The translations under genes and the position numbers were made by a program. A DNA stretch of 64,000 nt. It comes from Bacteroidota bacterium (GTDB taxonomy: Bacteria > Bacteroidota > Bacteroidia > Bacteroidales > UBA12077). The notes beneath the pieces are model-generated. The model did not search any database. It had not been told where the DNA came from and saw only the letters and a list, made by a program, of their open reading frames with translations. Where the stretch lies: positions 1,019,773 through 1,083,772 of the forward strand of contig JAHLLG010000001.1 of the NCBI GenBank assembly GCA_020444275.1, read 5' to 3'. Position 1 is the first letter of the stretch, and each line of letters opens with the position of its first letter. Of the stretch, positions 9,859 to 18,426 are shown in pieces.

Positions 9859-10080
9859 TTAGTATTCATCTTCGTTAAAAAAGAAATCATCTTTACTTGG
9901 GTAATCAGGCCAAATATCTTCAATACTTTCATAAACCTCACCTTCGTCTTCAATTTCCTGAAGATTCTCAATCACTTCTAGCGGAGCTCCTGAACGAATC
10001 GCATAGTCTATTAATTCATCTTTGCTCGCTGGCCATGGTGCATCTTCTAATTTCGATGCTAATTCTAGTGTCCAATACAT
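9859..10080 (-). CDS. DUF2795 family small acidic protein
   Basis: A 73-residue soluble protein that begins MYWTLELASKLEDAPWPASK and continues ELIDYAIRSGAPLEVIENLQEIEDEGE before an acidic, aromatic tail (YESIEDIWPDYPSKDDFFFNEDEY). I recognise this as the DUF2795-type protein widely conserved in Bacteroidota; no function is established. It is monocistronic in appearance, with its own promoter candidate at 10117-10145 and a terminator shared with the convergent operon. Confidence 0.85.
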   Translation of the reverse strand: MYWTLELASKLEDAPWPASKDELIDYAIRSGAPLEVIENLQEIEDEGEVYESIEDIWPDYPSKDDFFFNEDEY

Positions 10081-10116
10081 ATATAATTACTGTTTAATTA
10101 TACCCTTAAAATTTTG

Positions 10117-10145
10117 CAAATATAAAAATAATATTGAAAAACAAA
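10117..10145 (-). promoter_or_regulatory. Promoter of the DUF2795 gene
   Basis: On the minus strand a perfect -7 element TATATTTG (10124-10117) lies 17 bases after TTTG (10145-10142), matching the Bacteroidota TTTG/TAnnTTTG promoter layout. The start codon follows about 37 bases downstream. Confidence 0.55.
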
Positions 10146-10152
10146 ACTTTTT

Positions 10153-10716
10153 TTAAGAAACTCTCGGTTTCCACGGAATTTCTTTTGCATATAAGTCCGC
10201 TGTGAGCTTTCTGGATAGTACAAACAAGTAATCCGAAAGCCTGTTTAAATATTGAATTACTTTCTCGCTATGTTTAAACTGTTCCTGAACTTTTATGGAA
10301 TTGCGTTCTGCTCTTCTGCAAACATTTCTGGCTATGTGACAAAAAGATACTGTAGTGTGCCCACCAGGCAGAATAAATGAGGTTAACGGTGGTAAATCTT
10401 TCTCCATTTCGTCAATTTCAACCTCAAGCATTTCAATATCACTATCATACATCTCTGGTATCTTAACCTTGCAATCATCACAATCTGTTGCTAAAATCGA
10501 AGCGCAAGTCATTAACCTGTCCTGGATTTCAATAAGTATTTGTTGAATATGAGAATCAATTTTCTGATCACGAATTAAACCAATGTACGATATCAGTTCG
10601 TCAACCGTGCCATAGGCTTCAATTCGATCGTGATATTTAGGAACTCTTGTTCCGCCAATAAGAGAGGTCTCTCCTTTATCACCTGTTTTTGTATATATTT
10701 TCCAATCTTTTTCCAT
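10153..10716 (-). CDS. Cob(I)yrinic acid a,c-diamide adenosyltransferase, PduO type
   Basis: Transfers the adenosyl group of ATP to cob(I)alamin, giving adenosylcobalamin, the cofactor of enzymes such as methylmalonyl-CoA mutase. The 187-residue length fits the PduO/MMAB family. The N-terminal ATP-binding motif is clear (YTKTGDKGETSLIGGTRVPK), followed by the helical-bundle signatures RIEAYGTVDELISYIG, FILPGG and HIARNVCRRAER, and the C-terminal LNRLSDYLFVLSRK. It is cytoplasmic. It is transcribed in the same direction as the flanking genes but no cobalamin operon is present, and I see no cobalamin riboswitch in the ~60 bases upstream. Confidence 0.95.
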   Translation of the reverse strand: MEKDWKIYTKTGDKGETSLIGGTRVPKYHDRIEAYGTVDELISYIGLIRDQKIDSHIQQILIEIQDRLMTCASILATDCDDCKVKIPEMYDSDIEMLEVEIDEMEKDLPPLTSFILPGGHTTVSFCHIARNVCRRAERNSIKVQEQFKHSEKVIQYLNRLSDYLFVLSRKLTADLYAKEIPWKPRVS

Positions 10717-10776
10717 AAAATCTGATGTTTAGAGAAAGAACGATTTTAGATTTAATTTGTTTAAACTCTTTACGAT

Positions 10777-11481
10777 TTAATTAAAAATTGTCGGGTTTTT
10801 GTTTATCTCATCCGATTCAATCATCCCATCCATAAGTCGAATAATTCTGTGTGCATGCAATGCAACATCTTCTTCGTGTGTTACCAGAATAATCGTATTT
10901 CCTCGTTTATGAATTTCATCAAATAAGTTCAAAATATCTCGTGATGTTTTTGAGTCAAGATTTCCCGTTGGCTCATCAGCTAAAATAATTGATGGTGAAT
11001 TTACCATAGCGCGTGCAACAGCTACTCGTTGTCTTTGCCCACCCGAAAGTTCGTTGGGTTTGTGTGTTATCCGGTCAGATAATCCTACACTTTTTAAAAC
11101 ATCTTCGGCCTTTGCCAAACGATCTTCCTTGGCTACGCCGGCGTATATAAGTGGTAAAGAAACATTCTCCAATGCCGAGTATCTGGGTAACAAATTAAAT
11201 GTCTGAAAAACAAAGCCAATTTCTTTATTTCGTATCTCTGCAAGCTGGTCATCTTCCAAATGACTAACATTGGTGCTGTTTAAGATGTAATCACCTCCTG
11301 TAGGTGTATCCAGGCATCCTAATATATTCATTAATGTAGACTTACCCGAACCGGAAGGGCCCATAATGGCTACATACTCATTCCTTTTTATATTTACCGA
11401 AACGGAACGCAATGCCCGGATAGTTTCTGTGCCTACATGGTAGTTCTTAACCAGGTTATTGATTTCTATGATGTTGCTCAT
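10777..11481 (-). CDS. ABC transporter ATP-binding protein, LolD/MacB type
   Basis: ATPase subunit of an ABC transporter, about 234 residues from the ATG at 11481; an upstream TTG at 11490 would add three residues and is less likely. Motifs: Walker [11 protein letters not shown]-loop [10 protein letters not shown], signature [14 protein letters not shown], Walker [13 protein letters not shown], and the H-loop in ILVTHEED. The '[20 protein letters not shown]' and 'GNLDSKTS' stretches are characteristic of the LolD/MacB/FtsE branch, which serves MacB-type permeases or lipoprotein release. No permease gene lies next to it, so the partner must be encoded elsewhere. Confidence 0.9.
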   Translation of the reverse strand: MSNIIEINNLVKNYHVGTETIRALRSVSVNIKRNEYVAIMGPSGSGKSTLMNILGCLDTPTGGDYILNSTNVSHLEDDQLAEIRNKEIGFVFQTFNLLPRYSALENVSLPLIYAGVAKEDRLAKAEDVLKSVGLSDRITHKPNELSGGQRQRVAVARAMVNSPSIILADEPTGNLDSKTSRDILNLFDEIHKRGNTIILVTHEEDVALHAHRIIRLMDGMIESDEINKNPTIFN

Positions 11482-11549
11482 GTTTAGCAATTCTATAATT
11501 AAAGAAATACGAATTTAATCAAATTTAGAAGCTTTAATTAACTTTTTAT

Positions 11550-12341
11550 CTAAAACTTTATAACATAATGTTCTTTTGATAACTCTTTCCTAAAAAAGAT
11601 TAACCCAAGTCTAAACAAATCAACGCTAAGTGTTACGTTTTTATTTTGTTTTATGCATTCCCAGGCGTTTTCCATATCTTCAGACCAATGAATATCATCA
11701 AAAATAAAGACGGAATTATTATCTGTTTTAGCTACACATTGATTAAAATAATTTAATGTAGCCTCTTTTGTGTGATTACCATCAAAAAATACAAAATCAA
11801 GTATTTGGTATTTTTCTAAAACAGAAGCTAACATGTGATTAAAATTACCATGAATAAATTCGGGTTTTAAGTTCAGTTTTGAACTAATTTTTTTTGCGAT
11901 CTCAATTTTCTGTGAAATACCTTCAATGGTTTTAAAATTAGCGTTAGGAGCTGCTTGTGCAATAAAAGCAGTACTAATACCTACAGAAGTTCCTATTTCC
12001 AGAATGGTTTCCGGGTTAAAGAATTTTACCAGGCCGTACAGTAACTTCCCGTATTTTTTATTGATCGAAGATTTTTGAACTATTTTACCTACCGTAAGTT
12101 GATTTAGCTTTTTATAACTCGATCCAGCTCCAATTTCATCAAAGGTTAGGAGTTGCTTATTTTGTTTAATTTTATTGTAAGCTAGAAAAACCTGCTCAAG
12201 TTTTTTATCCTCAATTTTACTGATAAAAATTTCTGTTATCAGTTTAAACAAAAAGGGAGAGTGTATTCCATGGCCTTTTTTATGTTTAGCGAATAGCAGG
12301 TAGTGAATATATTTTAACGAATATCTTAAACGTTGATTCAT
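11550..12341 (-). CDS. Class I SAM-dependent methyltransferase
   Basis: A 263-residue cytosolic protein with a Rossmann-type methyltransferase core. Motif I is ILEIGTSVGISTAFIA (~110-125). An acidic residue at the end of strand 2 lies in FKTIEGISQKIEIAK, and FVFFDGNHTKEATLNYF (~190) is of the type seen in O-methyltransferase family 3 and related proteins. The ~90-residue N-terminus (HYLLFAKHKKGHGIHSPFLF) is conserved in Bacteroidota homologues as I recall. The substrate is unknown. A promoter element lies 38 bases upstream. Confidence 0.8.
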   Translation of the reverse strand: MNQRLRYSLKYIHYLLFAKHKKGHGIHSPFLFKLITEIFISKIEDKKLEQVFLAYNKIKQNKQLLTFDEIGAGSSYKKLNQLTVGKIVQKSSINKKYGKLLYGLVKFFNPETILEIGTSVGISTAFIAQAAPNANFKTIEGISQKIEIAKKISSKLNLKPEFIHGNFNHMLASVLEKYQILDFVFFDGNHTKEATLNYFNQCVAKTDNNSVFIFDDIHWSEDMENAWECIKQNKNVTLSVDLFRLGLIFFRKELSKEHYVIKF

Positions 12342-12378
12342 GCAAATCGATTCTCAAAAAAAGTGTATTATTGTGTAA

Positions 12379-12386
12379 CAAAAATA
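12379..12386 (-). promoter_or_regulatory. -7 element of the methyltransferase gene
   Basis: TATTTTTG on the minus strand is a perfect TAnnTTTG match, placing transcription start about 30 bases before the ATG at 12341. I see no clear -33 TTTG. Confidence 0.5.
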
Positions 12387-12525
12387 ATGCATAGAAATCT
12401 TAAATAAGAATACTTAAAATACAATTAGTAATAAAAAACAATTAATAAACAGGTTTTAAGGGATTTGTATTTGCTCAAAATTCTATAAATACTAGATATT
12501 GAGCAATAAAAGTATTTAGGTTTTG

Positions 12526-12533
12526 TATTTTTG
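12526..12533 (+). promoter_or_regulatory. -7 element of recG
   Basis: TATTTTTG matches TAnnTTTG exactly. Transcription would start near 12540, only ~8 bases before a possible TTG start at 12548 but ~38 bases before the ATG at 12578; this favours the ATG. Confidence 0.5.
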
Positions 12534-12577
12534 AATTTGTTATTTAATTGAAGCTTGGTATTTGGTTATTGATCTTT

Positions 12578-14683
12578 ATGAATAATTACTTAAATCGGGA
12601 AATAAAATTTTTAACAGGCGTAGGACCAAAAAGAGCTGAGTTGCTTAATAAAGAATTGGGTATTTATACTTTTGAAGATCTGCTCTATTACTTTCCGTAT
12701 AAATATATCGACCGCTCGAAATTTTACAGGATAAATGAACTGAATCCGAATTTACCTTATATCCAAATCAAAGGAAAAATTACAGGGTTTGAGATGATTG
12801 GAGTCGGCCGAAAAAAGCGGTTAGTTGCCTTCTTTTCCGATGGAACAGGTGTAATTGAACTGGTGTGGTTTAAAGGGATTAGTTACATTCAAAAAAGCCT
12901 CTTGCTAAATACTGAATATATTGTTTTTGGAAAACCGGGATATTTTGGTGGAAAATACAATATTATTCATCCTGAGGTTGAGAATGCATTAAAAGCACAA
13001 CATGTTATTCAGGCTAAACTGAAAGCTCATTACAATACCACAGAAAAGCTAAAAAAGAGCTTTTTACACTCGAAAGCAATCTCAAAACTTCAGAACAATC
13101 TTTTAATTCATTTAAAAGGGAAGATAAAAGAAACATTGCCCGATTATTTAGTTCTAAAATACAAGCTGATATCGTTAGAAAAGGCTTTGTTTAATATACA
13201 TTTCCCTCAAAATCCGGATATCCTTAAAAAAGCAACTTTAAGACTAAAATTCGAGGAGCTCTTTTATATTCAACTAAGTATTTTACAAAAAAGAAGTTTT
13301 CGAATTCATAAGTCACATGGATTTATTTTTAAGAAAGTTGGCGAAAACCTAAACTCTTTCTACGAAACAAACTTACCCTTTGAACTAACCAATGCACAAA
13401 AGAGAGTTTTAAAAGAGATCAGAAAAGATATTGGTTCAGGTAAACAGATGAATCGTTTATTACAGGGCGATGTAGGTAGTGGAAAAACACTGGTGGCTTT
13501 AATGAGTATGCTTATTGCACTGGATAATGGTTTTCAGGCTTGCATCATGGCTCCAACCGAAATACTGGCAAATCAGCATTTTGATACTATTAAAGAATTC
13601 CTGGATGGATTGCCTGTTAATGTTGGTTTATTAACCGGATCAACTAAGCAGTCGGCTAGAAAAGAGTTGCATGAAAACTTAATGAATGGCAAGCTGCAAA
13701 TTTTAATTGGAACGCATGCTTTAATAGAAGATACCGTGCAATTCCAAAATCTTGGATTAGTGGTTATTGATGAGCAACATCGGTTTGGTGTTGCGCAACG
13801 GGCAAAGTTGTGGAAAAAGAATGTTCATCCACCACACATATTAGTAATGACAGCAACTCCAATTCCTCGTACGCTATCAATGACCATTTATGGCGATTTG
13901 GATGTTTCGGTTATTGATGAGCTACCTCCGGGAAGAAAACCGATTAAAACGCTGCATTTATACGATTCGAAACGATTAAGAATGTTTGGGTTTCTGAAAC
14001 AACAGATTGAACAGGGAAGACAAATTTACATAGTATATCCATTGATCAAAGAGTCTGAAAAGATGGATTACAAAGATCTTGAAGATGGATACGAAAGCAT
14101 TACACGCGCTTTCCCGCCTCCAAAATATTCGGTTAGTGTAGTACACGGAAAAATGAAAGCAGAAGAAAAGGATGCTGCCATGGAGCTTTTTGTAAAGGGG
14201 AAAACTCATATTATGGTGGCTACTACAGTAATTGAAGTGGGTGTGAATATCCCGAATGCCTCTGTTATGGTTATTGAAAGTGCAGAGCGGTTTGGTTTAT
14301 CGCAGTTACATCAGTTGCGTGGCAGAGTTGGGAGAGGAGCCGATCAGTCGTATTGTGTATTAATGACAGGGTATAAACTTTCCAACGAAGGAAGAAAACG
14401 AATAGATATCATGACCAAAACCAACGATGGTTTTGAAATAGCCGAGGCTGACCTTAAATTACGTGGACCAGGTGATATTGAAGGGACCCAGCAAAGTGGC
14501 CTTGCCTTTGATTTGAAAATAGCTAATCTTGGACAAGATACCCAGCTAATTCAATATGTGCGCGATATTGCTGATGAGATTTTAGCCGATGATCCTGAAT
14601 TGAAAAAGAAGGAAAATCAATTATTAGCATATCAGCTTAAAAGAATATCCAACAAAAAAGTTGATTTTAGTGTAATAAGTTAA
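12578..14683 (+). CDS. recG: ATP-dependent DNA helicase RecG
   Basis: Branch-migrating helicase that remodels stalled forks and Holliday junctions. The protein is ~701 residues from the ATG at 12578 (MNNYLNREIKFLTGVGPKRA); a TTG ten codons upstream is in frame but lies too close to the promoter. The wedge/OB domain occupies the first third (KGVGPKRAELL-type helix-hairpin, FLTGVGPKR, then IKGKITGFE). Helicase motifs: Walker A LLQGDVGSGKT, DEQH box (VIDEQHRFGVAQR), TATPIPRTL, ATTVIEVGVNIPNA, and the RecG C-terminal QLHQLRGRVGRG plus TNDGFEIAEADLKLRGPGDIEGTQQSG. Full length for the family. Confidence 0.97.
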   Translation: MNNYLNREIKFLTGVGPKRAELLNKELGIYTFEDLLYYFPYKYIDRSKFYRINELNPNLPYIQIKGKITGFEMIGVGRKKRLVAFFSDGTGVIELVWFKGISYIQKSLLLNTEYIVFGKPGYFGGKYNIIHPEVENALKAQHVIQAKLKAHYNTTEKLKKSFLHSKAISKLQNNLLIHLKGKIKETLPDYLVLKYKLISLEKALFNIHFPQNPDILKKATLRLKFEELFYIQLSILQKRSFRIHKSHGFIFKKVGENLNSFYETNLPFELTNAQKRVLKEIRKDIGSGKQMNRLLQGDVGSGKTLVALMSMLIALDNGFQACIMAPTEILANQHFDTIKEFLDGLPVNVGLLTGSTKQSARKELHENLMNGKLQILIGTHALIEDTVQFQNLGLVVIDEQHRFGVAQRAKLWKKNVHPPHILVMTATPIPRTLSMTIYGDLDVSVIDELPPGRKPIKTLHLYDSKRLRMFGFLKQQIEQGRQIYIVYPLIKESEKMDYKDLEDGYESITRAFPPPKYSVSVVHGKMKAEEKDAAMELFVKGKTHIMVATTVIEVGVNIPNASVMVIESAERFGLSQLHQLRGRVGRGADQSYCVLMTGYKLSNEGRKRIDIMTKTNDGFEIAEADLKLRGPGDIEGTQQSGLAFDLKIANLGQDTQLIQYVRDIADEILADDPELKKKENQLLAYQLKRISNKKVDFSVIS

Positions 14684-14702
14684 ACAGTTTATAGTTTAAT
14701 AG

Positions 14703-14751
14703 TTCAGATTTCACTTTGAGAATTAAATAAATCTGGAATCTGAAATCTGAA
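14703..14751. repeat. 11-bp perfect inverted repeat between recG and the DUF3108 gene
   Basis: TTCAGATTTCA (14703-14713) is the exact reverse complement of TGAAATCTGAA (14741-14751), with a 27-base spacer that holds a further copy of the AATCTGG/AATCTGA unit. It could be a weak terminator, a protein-binding site or a remnant of a small palindromic repeat; there is no T-run after it. Confidence 0.6.
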
Positions 14752-14761
14752 ACATCTATCC

Positions 14762-15583
14762 ATGAAAAGATTAATAATAAGTTTTATACTAAGTATACTA
14801 GTCATTCAAACTTTAAAATCACAAGAAAATTGTGAGATAGAAAGTAAAGCATTCCAAATTGGGGAAAAAATTGATTATGTAATTACCTACAACTGGTTAA
14901 TGGTGTGGACGGATGTTGGTGGAGTGCGTTTTGAAACTTTACAAGATAAAAAGTTTGGACAGGATGTTATAAATCTTAAAGCAACTGGCATTACCTATAC
15001 ATTTTACGATTGGTTTTTTCAGGTAAGAGATGTATATCAGTCGTGGGTTAAACCTGACAACAATTTACCAGTTTATTATCATCGTGATGTGGATGAGGGA
15101 GGATATTTAATCGATATTAAATATACGTTTGATTACGACAATATGCTTGCGTATTCAGAAATTGAGAAGACAAAAAAGCCATATTTCAGAGATACTGTAG
15201 AAATTCCACCCTGTACATATGATGTCATATCCGTGATTTATCAAGCGAGAAATGTTGATTTCGAGAAATACGCGGTTGATGAAAAAATTCCCTTCCAAAT
15301 TTTACTGGATAATGAAATTCATAATGTTTACATTAGATTTAAAGGCAAAGAGGTGCGAAAAGTACGAGGAGTAGGTAAGTTTCGTTGCCTAAAATTTACC
15401 GGTTCGTTAGTTGCCGGAGATGTATTTCAGGGAGGAGAGGATTTAGTGTTTTGGGTTACCGATGATCAAAATAGAATACCCGTATGGGCCGAAAGTCCTA
15501 TAATTGTTGGAAAAATAAAAGCAAGACTTGTTAACTACGAAGGGTTGAAGTATCCACTGGAATCCCTTATTAAAAAGTACTAG
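14762..15583 (+). CDS. DUF3108 domain-containing secreted protein
   Basis: A 273-residue protein with a signal peptide (MKRLIISFILSILVIQTLKSQ). It continues with the DUF3108 pattern: 'FQIGEKIDYVITYNWLMVWTDVGGV', a beta-rich region, 'YDVISVIYQARN' near the middle, and 'RCLKFTGSLVAGDVFQGGEDLVFWVTDDQNRIPVWAESPI.VG' near the end. The family is periplasmic or outer-membrane associated and its function is not established. It is probably transcribed separately from recG (78-base gap) and is followed by a hairpin at 15584-15626. Confidence 0.8.
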   Translation: MKRLIISFILSILVIQTLKSQENCEIESKAFQIGEKIDYVITYNWLMVWTDVGGVRFETLQDKKFGQDVINLKATGITYTFYDWFFQVRDVYQSWVKPDNNLPVYYHRDVDEGGYLIDIKYTFDYDNMLAYSEIEKTKKPYFRDTVEIPPCTYDVISVIYQARNVDFEKYAVDEKIPFQILLDNEIHNVYIRFKGKEVRKVRGVGKFRCLKFTGSLVAGDVFQGGEDLVFWVTDDQNRIPVWAESPIIVGKIKARLVNYEGLKYPLESLIKKY

Positions 15584-15626
15584 CATAAACACCCTTATTT
15601 AAAATTAAAATAAATAAGTGTTTATG
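15584..15626 (+). terminator. Hairpin after the DUF3108 gene, possible terminator
   Basis: CATAAACAC plus TTATTT (15584-15600, with a two-base bulge) pairs with AAATAAGTGTTTATG (15612-15626). The stem starts directly after the stop codon. No T-run follows, so it may stabilise the mRNA end or terminate weakly rather than act as a classical terminator. Confidence 0.5.
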
Positions 15627-15670
15627 TTCAAAAACCTGACAAAAAGCAATTTTTAGTTTCTAAATACGGT

Positions 15671-15678
15671 TATTTTTG
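15671..15678 (+). promoter_or_regulatory. -7 element of the rseC-rnf operon
   Basis: TATTTTTG matches TAnnTTTG and lies 30 bases before the ATG of the RseC-like gene. TTTAG about 19-20 bases upstream may serve as an imperfect -33 element. Confidence 0.5.
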
Positions 15679-15707
15679 TATCCGGTTTCAAAATTTTGAA
15701 AATTCGG

Positions 15708-16127
15708 ATGTCAAATTCAAAATCGATCGAACATAGAGGACGCATTGATTCTATTGATGGCAACAAGATAAACATTAGCTTTTTAGCTTTGTCAGGTTGC
15801 GCATCATGTCATGCTAAAGGTGTATGTACAGTAGCCGATATGCAGGAGAAATCAGTTGAGGTGTTCGATTATTCAAATCAATATAAAGTAGGACAAGAAG
15901 TTAATGTAACGCTCAAACAATCGCTCGGATTCAGAGCGTTGTTTTTAGGTTACGTTTTACCATTTTTATTGGTGTTAATCATTTTAATTGCACTGACAAT
16001 AGCTACTAACAATGAGGCAGTAGCAGGTTTGAGTGCATTATCGGTATTAGTGCCCTATTATCTTATTTTATATCTGGTTAAAGATAAAATCAAAAAGCAG
16101 TTTACATTTTCAATTACGAAAATATAG
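15708..16127 (+). CDS. rseC: RseC/SoxR-reducing-system-like membrane protein
   Basis: About 139 residues from the ATG at 15708 (MSNSKSIEHRGRIDSIDG). The N-terminal cytosolic part has a Cys cluster (LSGCASCHAKGVCTV, ~residues 28-42) and a beta-barrel-like segment (KVGQEVNVTLKQ). Two transmembrane helices follow (YVLPFLLVLIILIALTIAT and GLSALSVLVPYYLILYLV). This is the RseC/RsxC-associated family found at the head of rnf operons in Bacteroidota. It probably works with the Rnf complex in redox control of an iron-sulfur partner. It precedes rnfB by 54 bases. An in-frame TTG at 15696 is the alternative start. Confidence 0.85.
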   Translation: MSNSKSIEHRGRIDSIDGNKINISFLALSGCASCHAKGVCTVADMQEKSVEVFDYSNQYKVGQEVNVTLKQSLGFRALFLGYVLPFLLVLIILIALTIATNNEAVAGLSALSVLVPYYLILYLVKDKIKKQFTFSITKI

Positions 16128-16181
16128 TACTTGAGATAAGGAAGTTATCTCAACGTTTAGAAACTAAATACAAATAAAAAC

Positions 16182-17075
16182 ATGAGTGCAACAATTTTGT
16201 TTACTATTATTTCTCTTAGCGCGATTGGAGCGGTTGCTGCAATAATCTTGTATTTTGTAGCACAGAAATTTAAGGTGTATGAAGACCCGCGCATCGATCA
16301 GGTAGAGGAACTACTACCTGCAGCTAATTGTGGAGGATGTGGCTTTGCAGGATGTCGTGCATTTGCCGAAGCAATGGTTAAAGCGGATGTTTTATCCGAT
16401 TACTATTGCCCTGTTGGCGGAAATGAAGCCATGACAGCTATTGCAGATGTACTTGGAAAATCTGTTGAAGCTAAAGATCCATTGGTTGCTGTTGTTCGAT
16501 GTTCTGGCTCTCCGGCTCATCGCGAAAGAGTAAATTCCTACGATGGCGCAGCTTCATGTGCTATCTCTTCTAGTTTATACTCAGGAGAAACAGGTTGTCA
16601 GTATGGTTGCCTTGGATTAGGCGATTGTGTTGACGTTTGCGACTTTGATGCTATTTATATGGACGAAGAAACAGGCTTACCAATTGTTGTCGATGATAAT
16701 TGTACAGCTTGTGGTGCATGTGTTAAAGCTTGTCCGAATGACATCATTGAACTGAGAAAGAAAAATAAAAAAGATCGTAAGATCTTTGTTTCATGTGTAA
16801 ACCACGATAAAGGTGGCGTAGCAAAAAAAGCTTGTTCAGTAGCTTGTATTGGTTGTAGTAAGTGTGTTAAGGTTTGTCCTTTCGATGCTATTACAATGGA
16901 TAACTTCTTGGCTTATATCGATCCAAATAAGTGTAAGCTCTGTAGAAAATGTGTTACTGAATGTCCAACAGGTGCTATCTTAGAAATTAACTTTCCTGAA
17001 CGAAAAGTTAAGACTGAAGAAACAGCAAAGAAACCTGTTGAAAAAGCTGAAAACAAAGAACAAGATAATAACTAA
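16182..17075 (+). CDS. rnfB: Rnf electron transport complex subunit B (polyferredoxin)
   Basis: A 297-residue iron-sulfur subunit that passes electrons from ferredoxin into the Rnf complex at the cytoplasmic face. An N-terminal membrane helix (residues ~5-25) is followed by the RnfB cluster motif (AANCGGCGFAGCRAFAEAM). Ferredoxin-like CxxCxxCxxxCP motifs come next (DNCTACGACVKACPNDII, GCSKCVKVCPFDAI, NKCKLCRKCVTECPTGAI). A Lys/Glu-rich tail ends the protein. It is the first rnf gene, in the order B-C-D-G-E-A. Confidence 0.97.
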   Translation: MSATILFTIISLSAIGAVAAIILYFVAQKFKVYEDPRIDQVEELLPAANCGGCGFAGCRAFAEAMVKADVLSDYYCPVGGNEAMTAIADVLGKSVEAKDPLVAVVRCSGSPAHRERVNSYDGAASCAISSSLYSGETGCQYGCLGLGDCVDVCDFDAIYMDEETGLPIVVDDNCTACGACVKACPNDIIELRKKNKKDRKIFVSCVNHDKGGVAKKACSVACIGCSKCVKVCPFDAITMDNFLAYIDPNKCKLCRKCVTECPTGAILEINFPERKVKTEETAKKPVEKAENKEQDNN

Positions 17076-17094
17076 CTAAATTAGGAGGGATAAA

Positions 17095-18426
17095 GTGTTA
17101 AAAACATTTCCAAAAGGCGGCGTTCATCCAGAAGAGGGAAAATACTCTGCGAATAGTGCAATCGCAACGTTGCCACTTCCAAAAACAGTATCAATACCTA
17201 TAGCACAGCATATTGGTGCTCCCTCTAAGCCTGTTGTTAAAAAAGGCGATAAGGTAAAAGTCGGAGACAAAATTGCTGAAAGTGCTGGGTTTGTATCTGC
17301 CAATATTCATTCATCTGTTTCGGGTACAGTGGTTAAGGTTGATAATGTTTTAGATTCAACCGGTTACAAACGTCCTTGTGTTATTATTGATGTAGAAGGT
17401 GATGATTGGAACGAAAATATTGATAAGACCGAAGATCTTAAAAAAGAGATCAGTTTAACTGATAAGGAGATCTTAAATAAGATAAATGAGTCCGGAATAG
17501 TAGGTTTAGGTGGTGCTACATTTCCATCGCATGTAAAACTTTCTGTACCTGATGGTAAAAAGATTGATGTGCTAATTATTAATGGTGTTGAGTGTGAGCC
17601 ATATTTAACATCTGATCATCGGTTAATGCTTGAAAAGGCAGAAGAAATGCTGGTAGGGATTCAGATTCTTATGAAAGCATTAAGTGTAAATAGTGCTTTA
17701 ATTGGTATTGAAAACAACAAGCCAGATGCAATTGAGCATCTTACTGCTTTAGTAAAAGATTACCCAGGAATTGAGGTTCATCCGTTGAAAGTTCAATATC
17801 CACAGGGTGGTGAAAAACAGTTAATCAAAGCATTAATTAATCGCGAAGTTCCATCGGGAGGTTTACCTTTAGATGTTGGGGCGGTAGTTCATAACGTAGG
17901 AACTGCTTACGCTGTTTATGAAGCTGTTCAAAAGAATAAACCATTAATTGAGCGTGTAGTTACATTAACCGGAAAATCGGTTCAAAAACCATCAAACTTT
18001 ATGGTACGTATCGGAACTCCGGTTAACGATCTCATTGAAGCAGCAGGTGGCTTGCCTGAAGATACCGGAAAAGTGATTAATGGCGGACCGATGATGGGGA
18101 AAGCATTAAACTCACTAGATGTTCCGGTTGTAAAAGGAACTTCAGGTATTTTAATAATGCCCGCTGAGCTATCGAAAAGAAAAGAAGAAAGTAACTGTAT
18201 CCGGTGTGCAAAGTGCGTATCAGTTTGTCCGCAAGGATTAGAGCCTTACTTATTAAATAGATTAGCTCAATTAGAGAAAAATGATAAACTGGAAACTGGT
18301 GGAGTAATGGATTGTATTGAATGCGGATCGTGTGCATATACCTGTCCTGCAGGATTACCATTATTAGATTACATCAGATTAGGAAAATCCAGAGTAAGTC
18401 AAATCATAAGATCAAGAAAACAGTAA
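17095..18426 (+). CDS. rnfC: Rnf electron transport complex subunit C
   Basis: A 443-residue peripheral subunit that carries the NADH/FMN site and two [4Fe-4S] clusters. It starts with FPKGGVHPEEGK, typical of RnfC. It has the Gly-rich nucleotide site (GIVGLGGATFPSHVKL) and the NGVECEPYLTSDHRLM motif. The cluster motifs NCIRCAKCVSVCPQGLEP and DCIECGSCAYTCPAGLPL lie near the C-terminus. The start is GTG at 17095, preceded by a strong Shine-Dalgarno sequence (AGGAGGG at 17083-17089), which is unusual for this organism and decides the start. Its stop codon overlaps the rnfD start (TAATG). Confidence 0.97.
   Translation: MLKTFPKGGVHPEEGKYSANSAIATLPLPKTVSIPIAQHIGAPSKPVVKKGDKVKVGDKIAESAGFVSANIHSSVSGTVVKVDNVLDSTGYKRPCVIIDVEGDDWNENIDKTEDLKKEISLTDKEILNKINESGIVGLGGATFPSHVKLSVPDGKKIDVLIINGVECEPYLTSDHRLMLEKAEEMLVGIQILMKALSVNSALIGIENNKPDAIEHLTALVKDYPGIEVHPLKVQYPQGGEKQLIKALINREVPSGGLPLDVGAVVHNVGTAYAVYEAVQKNKPLIERVVTLTGKSVQKPSNFMVRIGTPVNDLIEAAGGLPEDTGKVINGGPMMGKALNSLDVPVVKGTSGILIMPAELSKRKEESNCIRCAKCVSVCPQGLEPYLLNRLAQLEKNDKLETGGVMDCIECGSCAYTCPAGLPLLDYIRLGKSRVSQIIRSRKQ

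Noticed and set aside
18321-18425. Upstream extension of the rnfD frame
   Set aside because: It overlaps rnfC and has no start signal; the ATG at 18426 overlapping the rnfC stop matches the family N-terminus.
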